The position numbers and the translations under genes are program-made. Shown in pieces: positions 44,181 to 52,296 of a DNA stretch of 58,028 nt. Each line of letters opens with the position of its first letter. Within the stretch, counting starts at the first letter, position 1. Location: positions 1-58,028 of the forward strand of contig JAGZSY010000038.1 of assembly GCA_018380885.1 (NCBI GenBank), given 5' to 3'. This stretch comes from Enterocloster asparagiformis (GTDB taxonomy: Bacteria > Bacillota > Clostridia > Lachnospirales > Lachnospiraceae). The notes under the pieces were generated by a model. The model was not told the origin of the DNA. It made no database searches and saw only the letters and a program-made list of their open reading frames with translations.

Positions 44181-44209
44181 ATTGTACTATGCGCGCCGGG
44201 AAATGTAAA
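44181..44209 (-). promoter_or_regulatory. Conserved glycan promoter, copy 3
   Basis: Minus strand: -35 TTTACA (44204-44209), 17-bp spacer, -10 TACAAT (44181-44186); nearly identical to copies 1 and 2. Confidence 0.8.
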
Positions 44210-44217
44210 TCCCCTTA

Positions 44218-45924
44218 TTACCTGATAAACGCGGCCGTCTCGTAGGGTCTGAGCCGCTCAATCCCCGCCGTTCCCCGCCTCTGCGCCGCGGGCTCGAATC
44301 CCGTCCCGCGCCCCGCGCCGTGCGAAGTTCTCTCCCCGCCGTCCGTCGCCTCATAATTCCCGATCAGAAGCCGCCAGCCCTCCGTCCGGAACGGTTCCGG
44401 CAGCTCCAGCTCACTGCCGGTCAGATTGTTAAACACCATCAGCTCATGCTCCGCGTCCTCCCGCCTGTAAGCCAGAAGGCCCGGGCAGTCCCGGTGCACA
44501 AACGCGATCCGCCCGTCCGCGATCACCGGGTACTCCTTGCGCAGGGCGATGAGACGGCGGTAGTAATTCCAGACGGAATCAGAGTCCGCCATCTCCTCAC
44601 CTGCATTGATAAACGTGTGATTTTGGGGAATCCCGATCCAGGGCGTACCGGCCGTAAACCCGGCCTGAGGGCCCTTGTCCCACTGCATGGGGGTGCGCCC
44701 GTTGTCCCGGGAGCGCGCTGCCAAAACCTTCAGCGCCTCCCCCTCGCCAAGCCCCTGGGCACGCAGAATCTCGTAGTAATTCAGGCTCTCCACGTCCCTG
44801 TATTGGGAGATACGCTCAAAGCCCGCGTTCGTCATGCCCAGCTCCTCACCCTGGTAGACGTAAGGTGTGCCGCGCATGAGGTGGATGGCCGAGGCCAGCA
44901 TCTTGGCCGACTCCCTCCAGTACGCCCCGTCGTCCCCAAACCGCGACACCGCCCGGGGCTGGTCGTGATTGCACCAGAACAGCGCGTTCCATCCCTCCGC
45001 CTCCTGCATTCCTTCCTGCCACGTCACAAGCAGCTCCTTCAACCGCTCCAGATCGGGATCCATTAATTTCCATTTATCGCCGTCCCGGTAATCCACCTTC
45101 AAATGATGGAAATTAAATACCATGGCCAGCTCCCGGCTCTCGGGCCGCGTATAGCGGATGCAGTTGTCCAGGGATGTGGAGGACATCTCCCCCACTGTCA
45201 CCATATCCCCGATTCCAGTATCCGACACCAGCTCCCGCAGATACTCGTGGACCCGCGGCCCGTCCGTATAAAACCTGCGCCCGTCTCCGGTCCTGTCGTC
45301 GGCAAATACTTCCGGTTTGGAGATCAGATTTACAACGTCAAACCGGAACCCCTTGACTCCCAGATTCTTCCAAAACCGGATAACGCCCTTTAACTCCTCC
45401 CGCACCCTCGGATTGTCCCAGTTCAAGTCCGCCTGGGTCACATCAAACAGGTGCAGGTACCACTTTTTCAGGCGCGGCACATACTCCCAGGCGCTGCCGC
45501 CGAACTTGGACTGCCAGTTGGTCGGCGGCAGGTCCGGGGCGCCGTCCCTGAATATATAGTAATCCATATATTCCGGATCGCCCTCCAGCGCGCGCTTAAA
45601 CCACTGATGTTCAGTGGAGGTATGGTTGAATACCATGTCGAACATACAGCCCATATCCCGCCGCGCGGCCTGGCGGATCAGCTCCTTTACGTCCTCCATG
45701 GTGCCGAACAGGGGGTCCACGGAAGTATAGTCCGCCACGTCGTAGCCGTTGTCCCGCTGGGGCGACTTAAAAAACGGGGTCAGCCAAATGTAATCCACCC
45801 CCAGCGCCTTCAGATAATCCAGCTTGCCCGTCACCCCGGGGATATCGCCTATACCGTCGCCGTTGGAATCACAGAATGATTTGGTATAAATCTGATAAAC
45901 GGTACTGTTCTTAAAATGTCTCAT
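44218..45924 (-). CDS. treC: GH13 alpha-glucosidase, trehalose-6-phosphate hydrolase type
   Basis: A 568-residue GH13 enzyme with the four conserved regions: DMVFNH, GFRFDVVNLI (nucleophile Asp), EMSS (acid/base Glu in VGEMSS) and WCNHDQPR. With TreP and TreR next to it the substrate is most likely trehalose 6-phosphate, cleaved to glucose and glucose 6-phosphate. Near the C-terminus (about 520-550) there is a Gly/Arg/Thr-rich insertion in the beta domain. Start behind AGGAGGGAACCA. Confidence 0.9.
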   Translation of the reverse strand: MRHFKNSTVYQIYTKSFCDSNGDGIGDIPGVTGKLDYLKALGVDYIWLTPFFKSPQRDNGYDVADYTSVDPLFGTMEDVKELIRQAARRDMGCMFDMVFNHTSTEHQWFKRALEGDPEYMDYYIFRDGAPDLPPTNWQSKFGGSAWEYVPRLKKWYLHLFDVTQADLNWDNPRVREELKGVIRFWKNLGVKGFRFDVVNLISKPEVFADDRTGDGRRFYTDGPRVHEYLRELVSDTGIGDMVTVGEMSSTSLDNCIRYTRPESRELAMVFNFHHLKVDYRDGDKWKLMDPDLERLKELLVTWQEGMQEAEGWNALFWCNHDQPRAVSRFGDDGAYWRESAKMLASAIHLMRGTPYVYQGEELGMTNAGFERISQYRDVESLNYYEILRAQGLGEGEALKVLAARSRDNGRTPMQWDKGPQAGFTAGTPWIGIPQNHTFINAGEEMADSDSVWNYYRRLIALRKEYPVIADGRIAFVHRDCPGLLAYRREDAEHELMVFNNLTGSELELPEPFRTEGWRLLIGNYEATDGGERTSHGAGRGTGFEPAAQRRGTAGIERLRPYETAAFIR

Positions 45925-45995
45925 TGGTTCCCTCCTGTATCGATGCGCCGGCAGGCCTGTGCCCGCCGGCCAAAACGTCGTCCTGCCGCTGCGCG

Positions 45996-47927
45996 TCAGC
46001 CCTGAATCCGGCCGATCACATCCTTACCCGCGCTCACCTGGGTTCTGTTCTCCCAGACCACTCCCGCAGCACTGCCGGGATTGGTTACCACCATGATCAC
46101 CACGTCCTCATGCCCCGCCGCCTTGATCCCGGCCCGGTCAAAGGAGATCAGCTCATCACCGGCCTTCACCCGGTCGCCCACCTTCACATGAGCCGAAAAA
46201 CCAGCGCCCTTCATATCCACCGTGTCCAGGCCGATGTGGAACAACAGCTCCGTACCGCTGTCCAGGACAATGCCGCAGGCGTGCAGGCTTTCCTCCATGA
46301 CCACGGCCACGGTCCCGTCGGCGGGCGCCCGCAGCACGCCCTCCTCCGGCCAGACCGCGATTCCGTCGCCCAGAACCTTTGCGGAAAACACCTGGTCCGG
46401 AACCTCCTCAATAGGCGCCACCCGTCCGGTGGCAAAGGCCAGAAGCCCGCTGCCGCCGTTGGCATTTTCCTCAGACCGGGCGCCGGCCGGCGCTTTCGTT
46501 GTCACGGCGGCGGAGCCGATCCCCTTCCGCTTTCCCACTCCATAGGTCAGGCCGAAGGGCACCACAATCACAATCGCCATACAGACGGCAAACATTGCCA
46601 TGTACTGGGGCTGAATCGAGAGAATGCCCGGAATCCCTCCCACGCCGATGGCCTGAGCCCGTACGCCGCTGGTGATGGACACCACCGCCGCTATGGACGA
46701 GCCGATCATGCCGCAGATAAAGGGAAAGCCGTATTTCAAGTTCACGCCGAACATGGCCGGTTCCGTTACCCCCAGGTAGCAGGAGATGCAGGAGGGAACG
46801 GAAACCTCCCTGGCTCTGGCGTCGTTTTTCTGCAGGCGGATCATGGCCAGCACGGCGGAGCCCTGGGCGATATTGGACAGCGCGATCATGGGCCACAGAT
46901 TGGTACCGCCGAAATCCGCGACCAGCTGCAAATCAATGGCATTGCTCATATGGTGCAAACCCGTGATCACAAGGGGCGCGTAGAAGAAACCGAAAATCGC
47001 CGCAAACACGGCTTTAAAGGAAGAGGTCAGACCTGCGTTGACAAAATCGGAGACCAGATTTCCAATCTTCCAGCCGATGGGCCCCAGGATACCGTGGGCC
47101 ACGATCACGGCCAGCAGCAGGGAGCAGAACGGCACCACAATCATGGAAATCATAGCCGGACAAATCTTTCGGAAGAACCGCTCCAGATAGACCAGCGTAA
47201 ATCCGGCCAGCATGGCGGGCAGCACCTGGGCCTGATAGCCGATCATATCCACCTGAAACGCGCCGAAATTCCACTTGGGTATCTCAGCCGCCGCGGTGGT
47301 GGCCACGCTGTAAGCGTTCAGCAGCTGGGGCGATACCAGGGTGATACCCAGCACAATCCCCAAGGCCTGGGTGGTGCCCATCTTTTTGGTGATGGACCAC
47401 ACGATGCACACGGGCAGATAATGGAACACCGCCTCTCCGATCAGCCACAGAAAGCTGTTGACACCGGCCCAGAATACCGAGATCTGGGTCAACGTCTTTG
47501 TGCCGCCGTCAAACAGCGCGATCTCGCCGATTACATTGCGAAAGCCCAGGATCAGGCCTCCCACGATAATCGCCGGGATCAGCGGCGCAAAAATCTCGGC
47601 CAGGCTGCTCATCAGGCGCTGCAAGGCGCTCTGGTTCTGTTTGGCCGCCGACTTCACCGCCTCCTTAGTAATCCCCTCCAAACCGGAAACAGCGATAAAA
47701 TCATTATAAAAGCTGCTGACCTCATTGCCTATGATCACCTGGAACTGCCCCGCCTGCGTAAACGTCCCCTTGGCGCAGGCCAGCCCCTCAATCGCTTTCA
47801 CATCCGCCTTGGCAGGATCATTCAGCACGAAGCGCATCCTCGTCACACAGTGGGATACCGCGGCAACATTCTCCTTGCCCCCGACATACTCCAACAGCTT
47901 TCTCCCATCCTCCGAATACTTTCCCAT
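45996..47927 (-). CDS. treP: Trehalose-type PTS transporter EIIBCA
   Basis: A 643-residue PTS permease with IIB (phosphocysteine in VSHCVTRMRF), a IIC membrane domain with about ten helices, and a C-terminal IIA of the glucose type (active His in LLFHIGLDTVDMKG). It imports and phosphorylates trehalose. ATG 47925-47927 follows AAGGAGG. The promoter region carries two TreR operators, one exactly in the -35/-10 spacer. It is the first gene of treP-treC. Confidence 0.9.
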   Translation of the reverse strand: MGKYSEDGRKLLEYVGGKENVAAVSHCVTRMRFVLNDPAKADVKAIEGLACAKGTFTQAGQFQVIIGNEVSSFYNDFIAVSGLEGITKEAVKSAAKQNQSALQRLMSSLAEIFAPLIPAIIVGGLILGFRNVIGEIALFDGGTKTLTQISVFWAGVNSFLWLIGEAVFHYLPVCIVWSITKKMGTTQALGIVLGITLVSPQLLNAYSVATTAAAEIPKWNFGAFQVDMIGYQAQVLPAMLAGFTLVYLERFFRKICPAMISMIVVPFCSLLLAVIVAHGILGPIGWKIGNLVSDFVNAGLTSSFKAVFAAIFGFFYAPLVITGLHHMSNAIDLQLVADFGGTNLWPMIALSNIAQGSAVLAMIRLQKNDARAREVSVPSCISCYLGVTEPAMFGVNLKYGFPFICGMIGSSIAAVVSITSGVRAQAIGVGGIPGILSIQPQYMAMFAVCMAIVIVVPFGLTYGVGKRKGIGSAAVTTKAPAGARSEENANGGSGLLAFATGRVAPIEEVPDQVFSAKVLGDGIAVWPEEGVLRAPADGTVAVVMEESLHACGIVLDSGTELLFHIGLDTVDMKGAGFSAHVKVGDRVKAGDELISFDRAGIKAAGHEDVVIMVVTNPGSAAGVVWENRTQVSAGKDVIGRIQG

Positions 47928-47966
47928 ATTTTCCTCCTTGTCCGGTTCAGCAATCCGATTTCCCAT

Positions 47967-48023
47967 CTTGTTTAAACAAGTTTTCCATGTTTTTATTCTA
48001 TCTTGTTTAAACAAGTTTGTCAA
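47967..48023 (-). promoter_or_regulatory. treP promoter with two TreR operators
   Basis: Two perfect palindromes CTTGTTTAAACAAG (47967-47980, 48002-48015) lie 35 bases apart. On the minus strand -35 TTGACA (48018-48023), a 17-bp spacer and -10 TAGAAT (47995-48000) place one operator in the spacer and one after the start site. Confidence 0.9.
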
Positions 48024-48108
48024 TACCTGTTTTGAAAATATTTTCAAGCGATACCAAAATGCCAAACCGCCTGCGCACCGCCGCCTAAGTGGGCTGCCGA
48101 TCGCAAAA

Positions 48109-48151
48109 AACCTCCGGAAAATCCGTGGGACATGCGGATTTTCCGGAGGTT
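48109..48151 (-). terminator. Terminator of treR
   Basis: A perfect 17-bp stem (48109-48125 with 48135-48151; arms start AACCTCCGG) followed on the minus strand by six T. Confidence 0.9.
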
Positions 48152-48236
48152 CTCCTCCAACGCTTTACATTAAAAGGAATACCGGAGTAATGGGAGCCGG
48201 TCGAAGTCAGCGAAAAGGGGTTGGCATGGCAGCCTT

Positions 48237-48959
48237 CTACTTGATCCGATGAGCCAAATCGTAAAAGACGAATTTGTCCGGCCTGTGTCTGGACTGGGTA
48301 AATTCGAACATCACGCCGTCCGCATTGTAGGTCATGCTGCTGACCACCGCCAGACAGTTGTAGTCCCCCAGCTCCAGATATTTCTCATCGATCTGGCTGG
48401 CGCGCTCCACCGTGACCTTGCGTTTTGTTGTCACGATATTCTCGCCCAGCTCCTGCTCCAGGTAATCGTAGATGGACCGCTCCGCAATCTCCGGCGTCAG
48501 GCCGCGGGCAACCTCCCGGAGAAAATAGTTGTGGTCCAGTATCAGCGCTTCCCCGTCAATATAGCGGACCCGCTGGATGTAATAGATCTCAGCCCCCTCC
48601 GGAAATGTGGTTCTGGCGCTGATTCTCTGGTCAACCGTCAGCTCCGCGAAGCACACCACCTTTGTGCTGTACTCCTTCTGGTTGCGGGCCACGTCCTCCT
48701 TTAAGCTCTCGATTCCGCTCAGCATAAACGCCGAGGGCTGGCCGGGCTGATAGATAATCCGCACGCCCTTGCCGTGCAGGCTCTGGACATATCCCTCATC
48801 CGCCAGGCGGCCGATGGCCCGCCGCACCGTGTTGCGCGAACAGTCGTACTCCTTCACCAGCGTGTTCTCCGAGGGGAGCAGCTCCTGAAAGCCGTACTCC
48901 TGCTGTTCAATCCTGTCCCTGAGCTCCGCGTAAATCTGATCGTATTTCGTCCTGGCCAT
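48237..48959 (-). CDS. treR: GntR-family trehalose operon repressor
   Basis: A 240-residue GntR/HutC regulator: winged helix at 1-70 (LLPSENTLVKEYDCSRNTVRRAI) and a UTRA effector domain (about 85-235, with RVRYIDGEALILDHNYF). It likely represses treP-treC, relieved by trehalose 6-phosphate. ATG 48957-48959 is used. A third, imperfect operator lies just upstream at 48977-48990, suggesting autoregulation. Confidence 0.9.
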   Translation of the reverse strand: MARTKYDQIYAELRDRIEQQEYGFQELLPSENTLVKEYDCSRNTVRRAIGRLADEGYVQSLHGKGVRIIYQPGQPSAFMLSGIESLKEDVARNQKEYSTKVVCFAELTVDQRISARTTFPEGAEIYYIQRVRYIDGEALILDHNYFLREVARGLTPEIAERSIYDYLEQELGENIVTTKRKVTVERASQIDEKYLELGDYNCLAVVSSMTYNADGVMFEFTQSRHRPDKFVFYDLAHRIK

Positions 48960-48976
48960 TCTCTTGTCTCTCCCAA

Positions 48977-48990
48977 CTTGTTTATACAAC
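48977..48990. promoter_or_regulatory. TreR operator upstream of treR
   Basis: CTTGTTTATACAAC matches the treP operators at 12 of 14 positions, 17 bases before the treR start. Confidence 0.65.
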
Positions 48991-49039
48991 CAATCCTACC
49001 ACATTTCCCTGATTATTACAAGACTGGGGCCGCGGCGCC

Positions 49040-49254
49040 GGCCAGGGACGCCTTGATATAACAGGGCGCGGTACTGGCCGGGGACGCCTTAACATAACGG
49101 GCCGCGGCGCTGGCCAGGCTGCCTTGATACATCAGGGTGCGGCGCTGGCCGGGGACGCCTTGATATAACAGGGTGCGGTACCGGCCGGGGACGCCTTAAC
49201 ATAACGGGCCGCTGCGCCGGCCAGGCCCCCTTGACACAGCAGGGCGCTTCCGCC
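49040..49254. repeat. Six 36-bp tandem repeats with a 107-bp higher-order duplication
   Basis: Units start with GGCC at 49040, 49076, 49112, 49147, 49183 and 49219. Units 1, 2 and 3 match units 4, 5 and 6 better than each other, so a three-unit block of 107 bp was duplicated. The array lies between treR and the TraX-like gene, ending just before the TraX stop, and has no recognisable coding role. Confidence 0.9.
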
Positions 49255-49263
49255 CCCGCCGCC

Positions 49264-50091
49264 TTACCACAGCGGCCGGCGCAGCAGCAGAGCACACAGC
49301 AGCGCCAGCACTGCCAGGTGCGCCGGATAGAACCAATAGTAGAACATCTTGTGTCGGATCGTCCCGCGGCGTCCGTTGTACAGGCAGATCGCCAGTCCGG
49401 CAGGGATAGACCCGATTTCATATACCAGCGGCATAGAACAGAGGCTGAACAGAACCACCGTCGAAAACAGCAAAATTCTGCTGTTCCGCGCCAGATACAG
49501 GATCAGAATGAGCGCGATCCCCATATATCCATAGTCCACAGCCAAAAGCTCGCCGGCCGCCCCCGCCAACAGCAGCACCGCCCCGCAGGCAAACCAGCGC
49601 AGTCCCTCCTCCAGCCTCTCCGCCCACCGCATGGCGCGCAGCCCTGCCAGGCCCACTGCCAGGGTCCAATAGATATTCTGGGCCCGGGGCTCAAACAGAA
49701 CGCCGGTGACGGCCACGTCAAAGGGCATCTCGGAGATCAGCGCAAATACGATCAGGTTCCGCAAGTATTTTCCGTAATTTTTTGTGTGCAGAAACCCTTC
49801 GACCATCAGAAAGCAGTAGACCGGAAACGCAATCCGCCCGAATATCCGCAGGCACAGCACCGTCTGTTCCAGAATCCCGTATACCTCCGGCCCCACAGAC
49901 CACCCAAACCGCCCGTGATCCAGGCCAAACAGCACCCCGTTTTGCAATAACACCAACGCAAAATGGTCTGCCAGCATAGAAATCACCGCAATCCGTTTCA
50001 GCGCCGCCCCGCTGATTCCGGCTTCCGCCCATTTTCCGCCCCCGCTCCGCTCCACTCTCTCCATCGCTCCGCCAATCTCCCTCCGTCTCAT
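49264..50091 (-). CDS. TraX-family membrane protein
   Basis: A 275-residue protein with about seven to eight membrane helices and TraX features (LKRIAVISMLADHFAL, FGRIAFPVYCFLMVEGFLHT, FYYWFYPAHLAVLALL). TraX acetylates F-pilin in E. coli; chromosomal Firmicutes members are probably acyltransferases of unknown target. It stands alone. The start may be the internal ATG ten codons later. Confidence 0.85.
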   Translation of the reverse strand: MRRREIGGAMERVERSGGGKWAEAGISGAALKRIAVISMLADHFALVLLQNGVLFGLDHGRFGWSVGPEVYGILEQTVLCLRIFGRIAFPVYCFLMVEGFLHTKNYGKYLRNLIVFALISEMPFDVAVTGVLFEPRAQNIYWTLAVGLAGLRAMRWAERLEEGLRWFACGAVLLLAGAAGELLAVDYGYMGIALILILYLARNSRILLFSTVVLFSLCSMPLVYEIGSIPAGLAICLYNGRRGTIRHKMFYYWFYPAHLAVLALLCALLLRRPLW

Positions 50092-50189
50092 ATGTCATAG
50101 AGTTTAATACCAACCGCCCAATCCGTCAATCCACAGACAGTTTTTCCACGTTTCCGCCTCCCCAGCGCCGTCAACACATTTCCCGCACA

Positions 50190-50541
50190 CAAAAACAGGT
50201 ATCGATTTGGATTTCTCTTCCTCGATACCTGTTTCTGCTCTGCTCTTACTCTGTTCATTCGGTTTTCCATTTGCAGATATTGTCTGATTTATTTTCACCT
50301 TTTCAAGATCAAATTTCGTTTTTATAATACTTTCTCGTCATATTATAAAAACGTTCCCGTAGCTTGATCACTACTTCGGCTTTTGAAAATAAATGAGTAC
50401 AATTCTGAATCTGGTTTCCTGTTATGAACATTTCCTGGAACAGATTTCATATACCTTGTTTTTATTATAATTCTTCAATATATAATAAAAACGAAAGTCC
50501 TCTTTTGTACCTCCTTCTTTGTATTCTTCACTTCTTTTGTT
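50190..50541 (-). ncRNA. Candidate structured RNA of about 350 nt
   Basis: The 547-bp gap between dhaL and the TraX gene holds a strong leftward promoter, two related perfect hairpins and a terminator about 350 bases later. Hairpin A is GTTTTTATTATA (50458-50469) with TATAATAAAAAC (50481-50492); hairpin B is CGTTTTTATAATA (50317-50329) with TATTATAAAAACG (50341-50353). Both have 11-nt loops. A GGAGGT near the 5' end has no start codon at proper distance. A 35-codon frame (50343-50450) exists with a poor ribosome-binding site. A non-coding RNA is the better reading, unproven. Confidence 0.45.
50191..50234 (-). terminator. Terminator of the hairpin RNA unit
   Basis: AAACAGGTATCGA (50193-50205) and TCGATACCTGTTT (50222-50234) pair perfectly over 13 bp; on the minus strand the stem ends in TTTTTG. 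Confidence 0.75.
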
Positions 50542-50547
50542 AGTTAT

Positions 50548-50576
50548 AGTATAAGGGTTTAGCGGCATTTTGTCAA
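50548..50576 (-). promoter_or_regulatory. Strong promoter of the hairpin RNA unit
   Basis: Minus strand: -35 TTGACA (50571-50576), 17-bp spacer, -10 TATACT (50548-50553). The next coding gene in this direction starts only at 50091. Confidence 0.75.
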
Positions 50577-50638
50577 TGCTTTTCTTCTAAAAATCAAATA
50601 TTTTTAGTTTTAAATTCAAAATATATTGAATATTCTGA

Positions 50639-51265
50639 TTATTTGGTCGTCTGCTCCCACTCGCTCAGGGCCGCGAAAATCAATTTTCCCACCACGGCGC
50701 CCCCATCCGGATTCCCCAGGCATTTCTCTCCATAGTAGGCGGCCCGCCCGTGAACCGGCTTCATCTGCTTTGTGGCCTCCGCCCCCCGGGCAGCCGCCTC
50801 CGCGGCTGCCGCCATGGCAGGCTCCCCGCTCTCCAGCGTCGCACAATAGGCCGATACCGCCGGACACAGCGCGTCCAAGATCGTCCGCTCTCCGGGCTTT
50901 GACCCGGCCTTCTCCATAATTTTATCCACGCCCGCCTGAAGCGCCGCGCCGATTTGATCTCCGCCGGCCTGCCGGATACCCTTCAGCGTTTTGGCCATCC
51001 CGATAAAACCAAAGGAGAGAATGGTTCCCAGGCTGGACGGCGCCGCCTCGTTGAAGGCATTTCCCGCTTTCATCAGCAGCTTTCCCAGATCCTCCTCCTC
51101 AGAGATTTCCATCAGCATCACCACAGCCTTAAACCCCTCGCTCATGGAGATTCCCAGATCCCCGTCCCCGCTTAACTGGTCCAGCTTAGTCAGATATTCC
51201 TTCTGTTCCTCGATCTTGCCCGCGACCGCCGCGATTGCGCCCGCCAATCCCTGTGCATCCATCAT
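50639..51265 (-). CDS. dhaL: Dihydroxyacetone-kinase-type subunit DhaL
   Basis: A 208-residue all-helical nucleotide-binding subunit with the metal/ADP motif LSGDGDLGISMSEGF (three Asp) near residue 32 and the C-terminal GRAAYYGEKCLGNPDGGA. With DhaK it phosphorylates a short keto-sugar. Start ATG 51263-51265 lies six bases after GGAGG. It follows dhaK by 17 bases. No DhaM phosphotransferase gene is present, so the kinase may be ATP-dependent or use a DhaM encoded elsewhere. Confidence 0.9.
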   Translation of the reverse strand: MMDAQGLAGAIAAVAGKIEEQKEYLTKLDQLSGDGDLGISMSEGFKAVVMLMEISEEEDLGKLLMKAGNAFNEAAPSSLGTILSFGFIGMAKTLKGIRQAGGDQIGAALQAGVDKIMEKAGSKPGERTILDALCPAVSAYCATLESGEPAMAAAAEAAARGAEATKQMKPVHGRAAYYGEKCLGNPDGGAVVGKLIFAALSEWEQTTK

Positions 51266-51282
51266 CCCGTCCCTCCTGTCCC

Positions 51283-52296
51283 TCATTTTTTATTGTAGTT
51301 GGTGTAAAACGGCGATTGCGCCGTCTGTCCCAGCAACCCCTTGAGCTGCTCATCCAGCTTCATGATAGTCAGGGACAGCCCGGCCATCTCCATGGAGGTG
51401 GCGTACTCCCCGATGTGAGGCATATACTCCCTGACCCCCATCTCCTCCAGCAAAGCGTGGACCCTGCGGTACACGATCAGCTGCTCCTCAAGGGGTGTGG
51501 CTCCCAGCCCGTTTACCATCACGGAGACTTCGTCGCCTTGGCGCAACGGCATATCCCCCACAATCTTTCGCACCAGCGTCTCCGCCACCTGGTCGGCGGT
51601 CATCATCTTGCGCACCTCCAGGCCGGGCTCCCCGTGGATGCCCATGCCGATCTCAATCTCGTCCTCCGCGATCGAGAACGTAGGCTCCCCCACCTGGGGT
51701 ACGGTGCAGGATGACAGCGCTACGCCTATGGTGCGGATATTTTCCAGCGCATGCCGGGCCGCGGCCGCCACCTCCTCCAGCGTACCGCCGTTTTCCGCGG
51801 CCGCTCCCGCGGCCTTAAAGGCGTAGACCATACCGGCCACGCCCCGGCGGCGTTCCTTCTCTTCCCTGGGAGCGCTGGCCACGTCATCCTTCACCAGCAC
51901 CATCTCCGTGCGGATATCGTCCTCCATATCCACCGTCTCGCAGGCCAGCTCAAAATTCATCTTATCCCCGCCGTAGTTCCCGAACAACACCAGCACGCCG
52001 TTTCCCCGGTCGCAGGCGCGGATCATATCCGCCATCTTGGAGGCCGACGGGGAGGCAAACACATTTCCCACCGTGCAGCCGTCCAACAGCCCCTGACCCA
52101 CATAGCCCAGAAACACCGGCAAATGCCCGGAGCCGCCGGCCGTGACGATGCCCACCTTTCCAGGCCGCGCCTCATAATTACTGAGCAGAATGCGGTAATC
52201 ATCATTTAACAGCTTTACCTTATCGCCGTAAGCGGCGATGATGCCCTCCATTGTCTCCCTGACGAAATCTTCCGGACGGTTAATCAATTTCTTCAT
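51283..52296 (-). CDS. dhaK: Dihydroxyacetone-kinase-type subunit DhaK
   Basis: A 337-residue substrate-binding subunit with GGSGHLPVFLGYVG (substrate pocket) and the histidine that forms a hemiaminal with the carbonyl, in GMGIHGEPGLEV (about residue 217). In this context, between a sugar ABC transporter and an amidohydrolase, the substrate may be a tetrulose or related keto-sugar instead of dihydroxyacetone; homologues acting on erythrulose are known. ATG 52294-52296 follows AAGGAG and overlaps the upstream stop by four bases. Confidence 0.9.
   Translation of the reverse strand: MKKLINRPEDFVRETMEGIIAAYGDKVKLLNDDYRILLSNYEARPGKVGIVTAGGSGHLPVFLGYVGQGLLDGCTVGNVFASPSASKMADMIRACDRGNGVLVLFGNYGGDKMNFELACETVDMEDDIRTEMVLVKDDVASAPREEKERRRGVAGMVYAFKAAGAAAENGGTLEEVAAAARHALENIRTIGVALSSCTVPQVGEPTFSIAEDEIEIGMGIHGEPGLEVRKMMTADQVAETLVRKIVGDMPLRQGDEVSVMVNGLGATPLEEQLIVYRRVHALLEEMGVREYMPHIGEYATSMEMAGLSLTIMKLDEQLKGLLGQTAQSPFYTNYNKK

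Noticed and set aside
49040..49254. CRISPR array
   Set aside because: Repeats are contiguous with no unique spacers and no cas genes are nearby.
49089..49421. Arg/Pro-rich 110-codon reading frame over the tandem array
   Set aside because: It is out of frame with the clear TraX-family gene it overlaps, and its composition simply follows the GC-rich repeats.
50104..50298. 64-codon leftward reading frame
   Set aside because: Its GTG overlaps its only Shine-Dalgarno-like sequence and the frame runs through a predicted terminator.
50317..50492. Invertible DNA segment bounded by inverted repeats
   Set aside because: Each repeat pair is a compact hairpin with an 11-nt loop, and no recombinase gene is near; an RNA structure is simpler.
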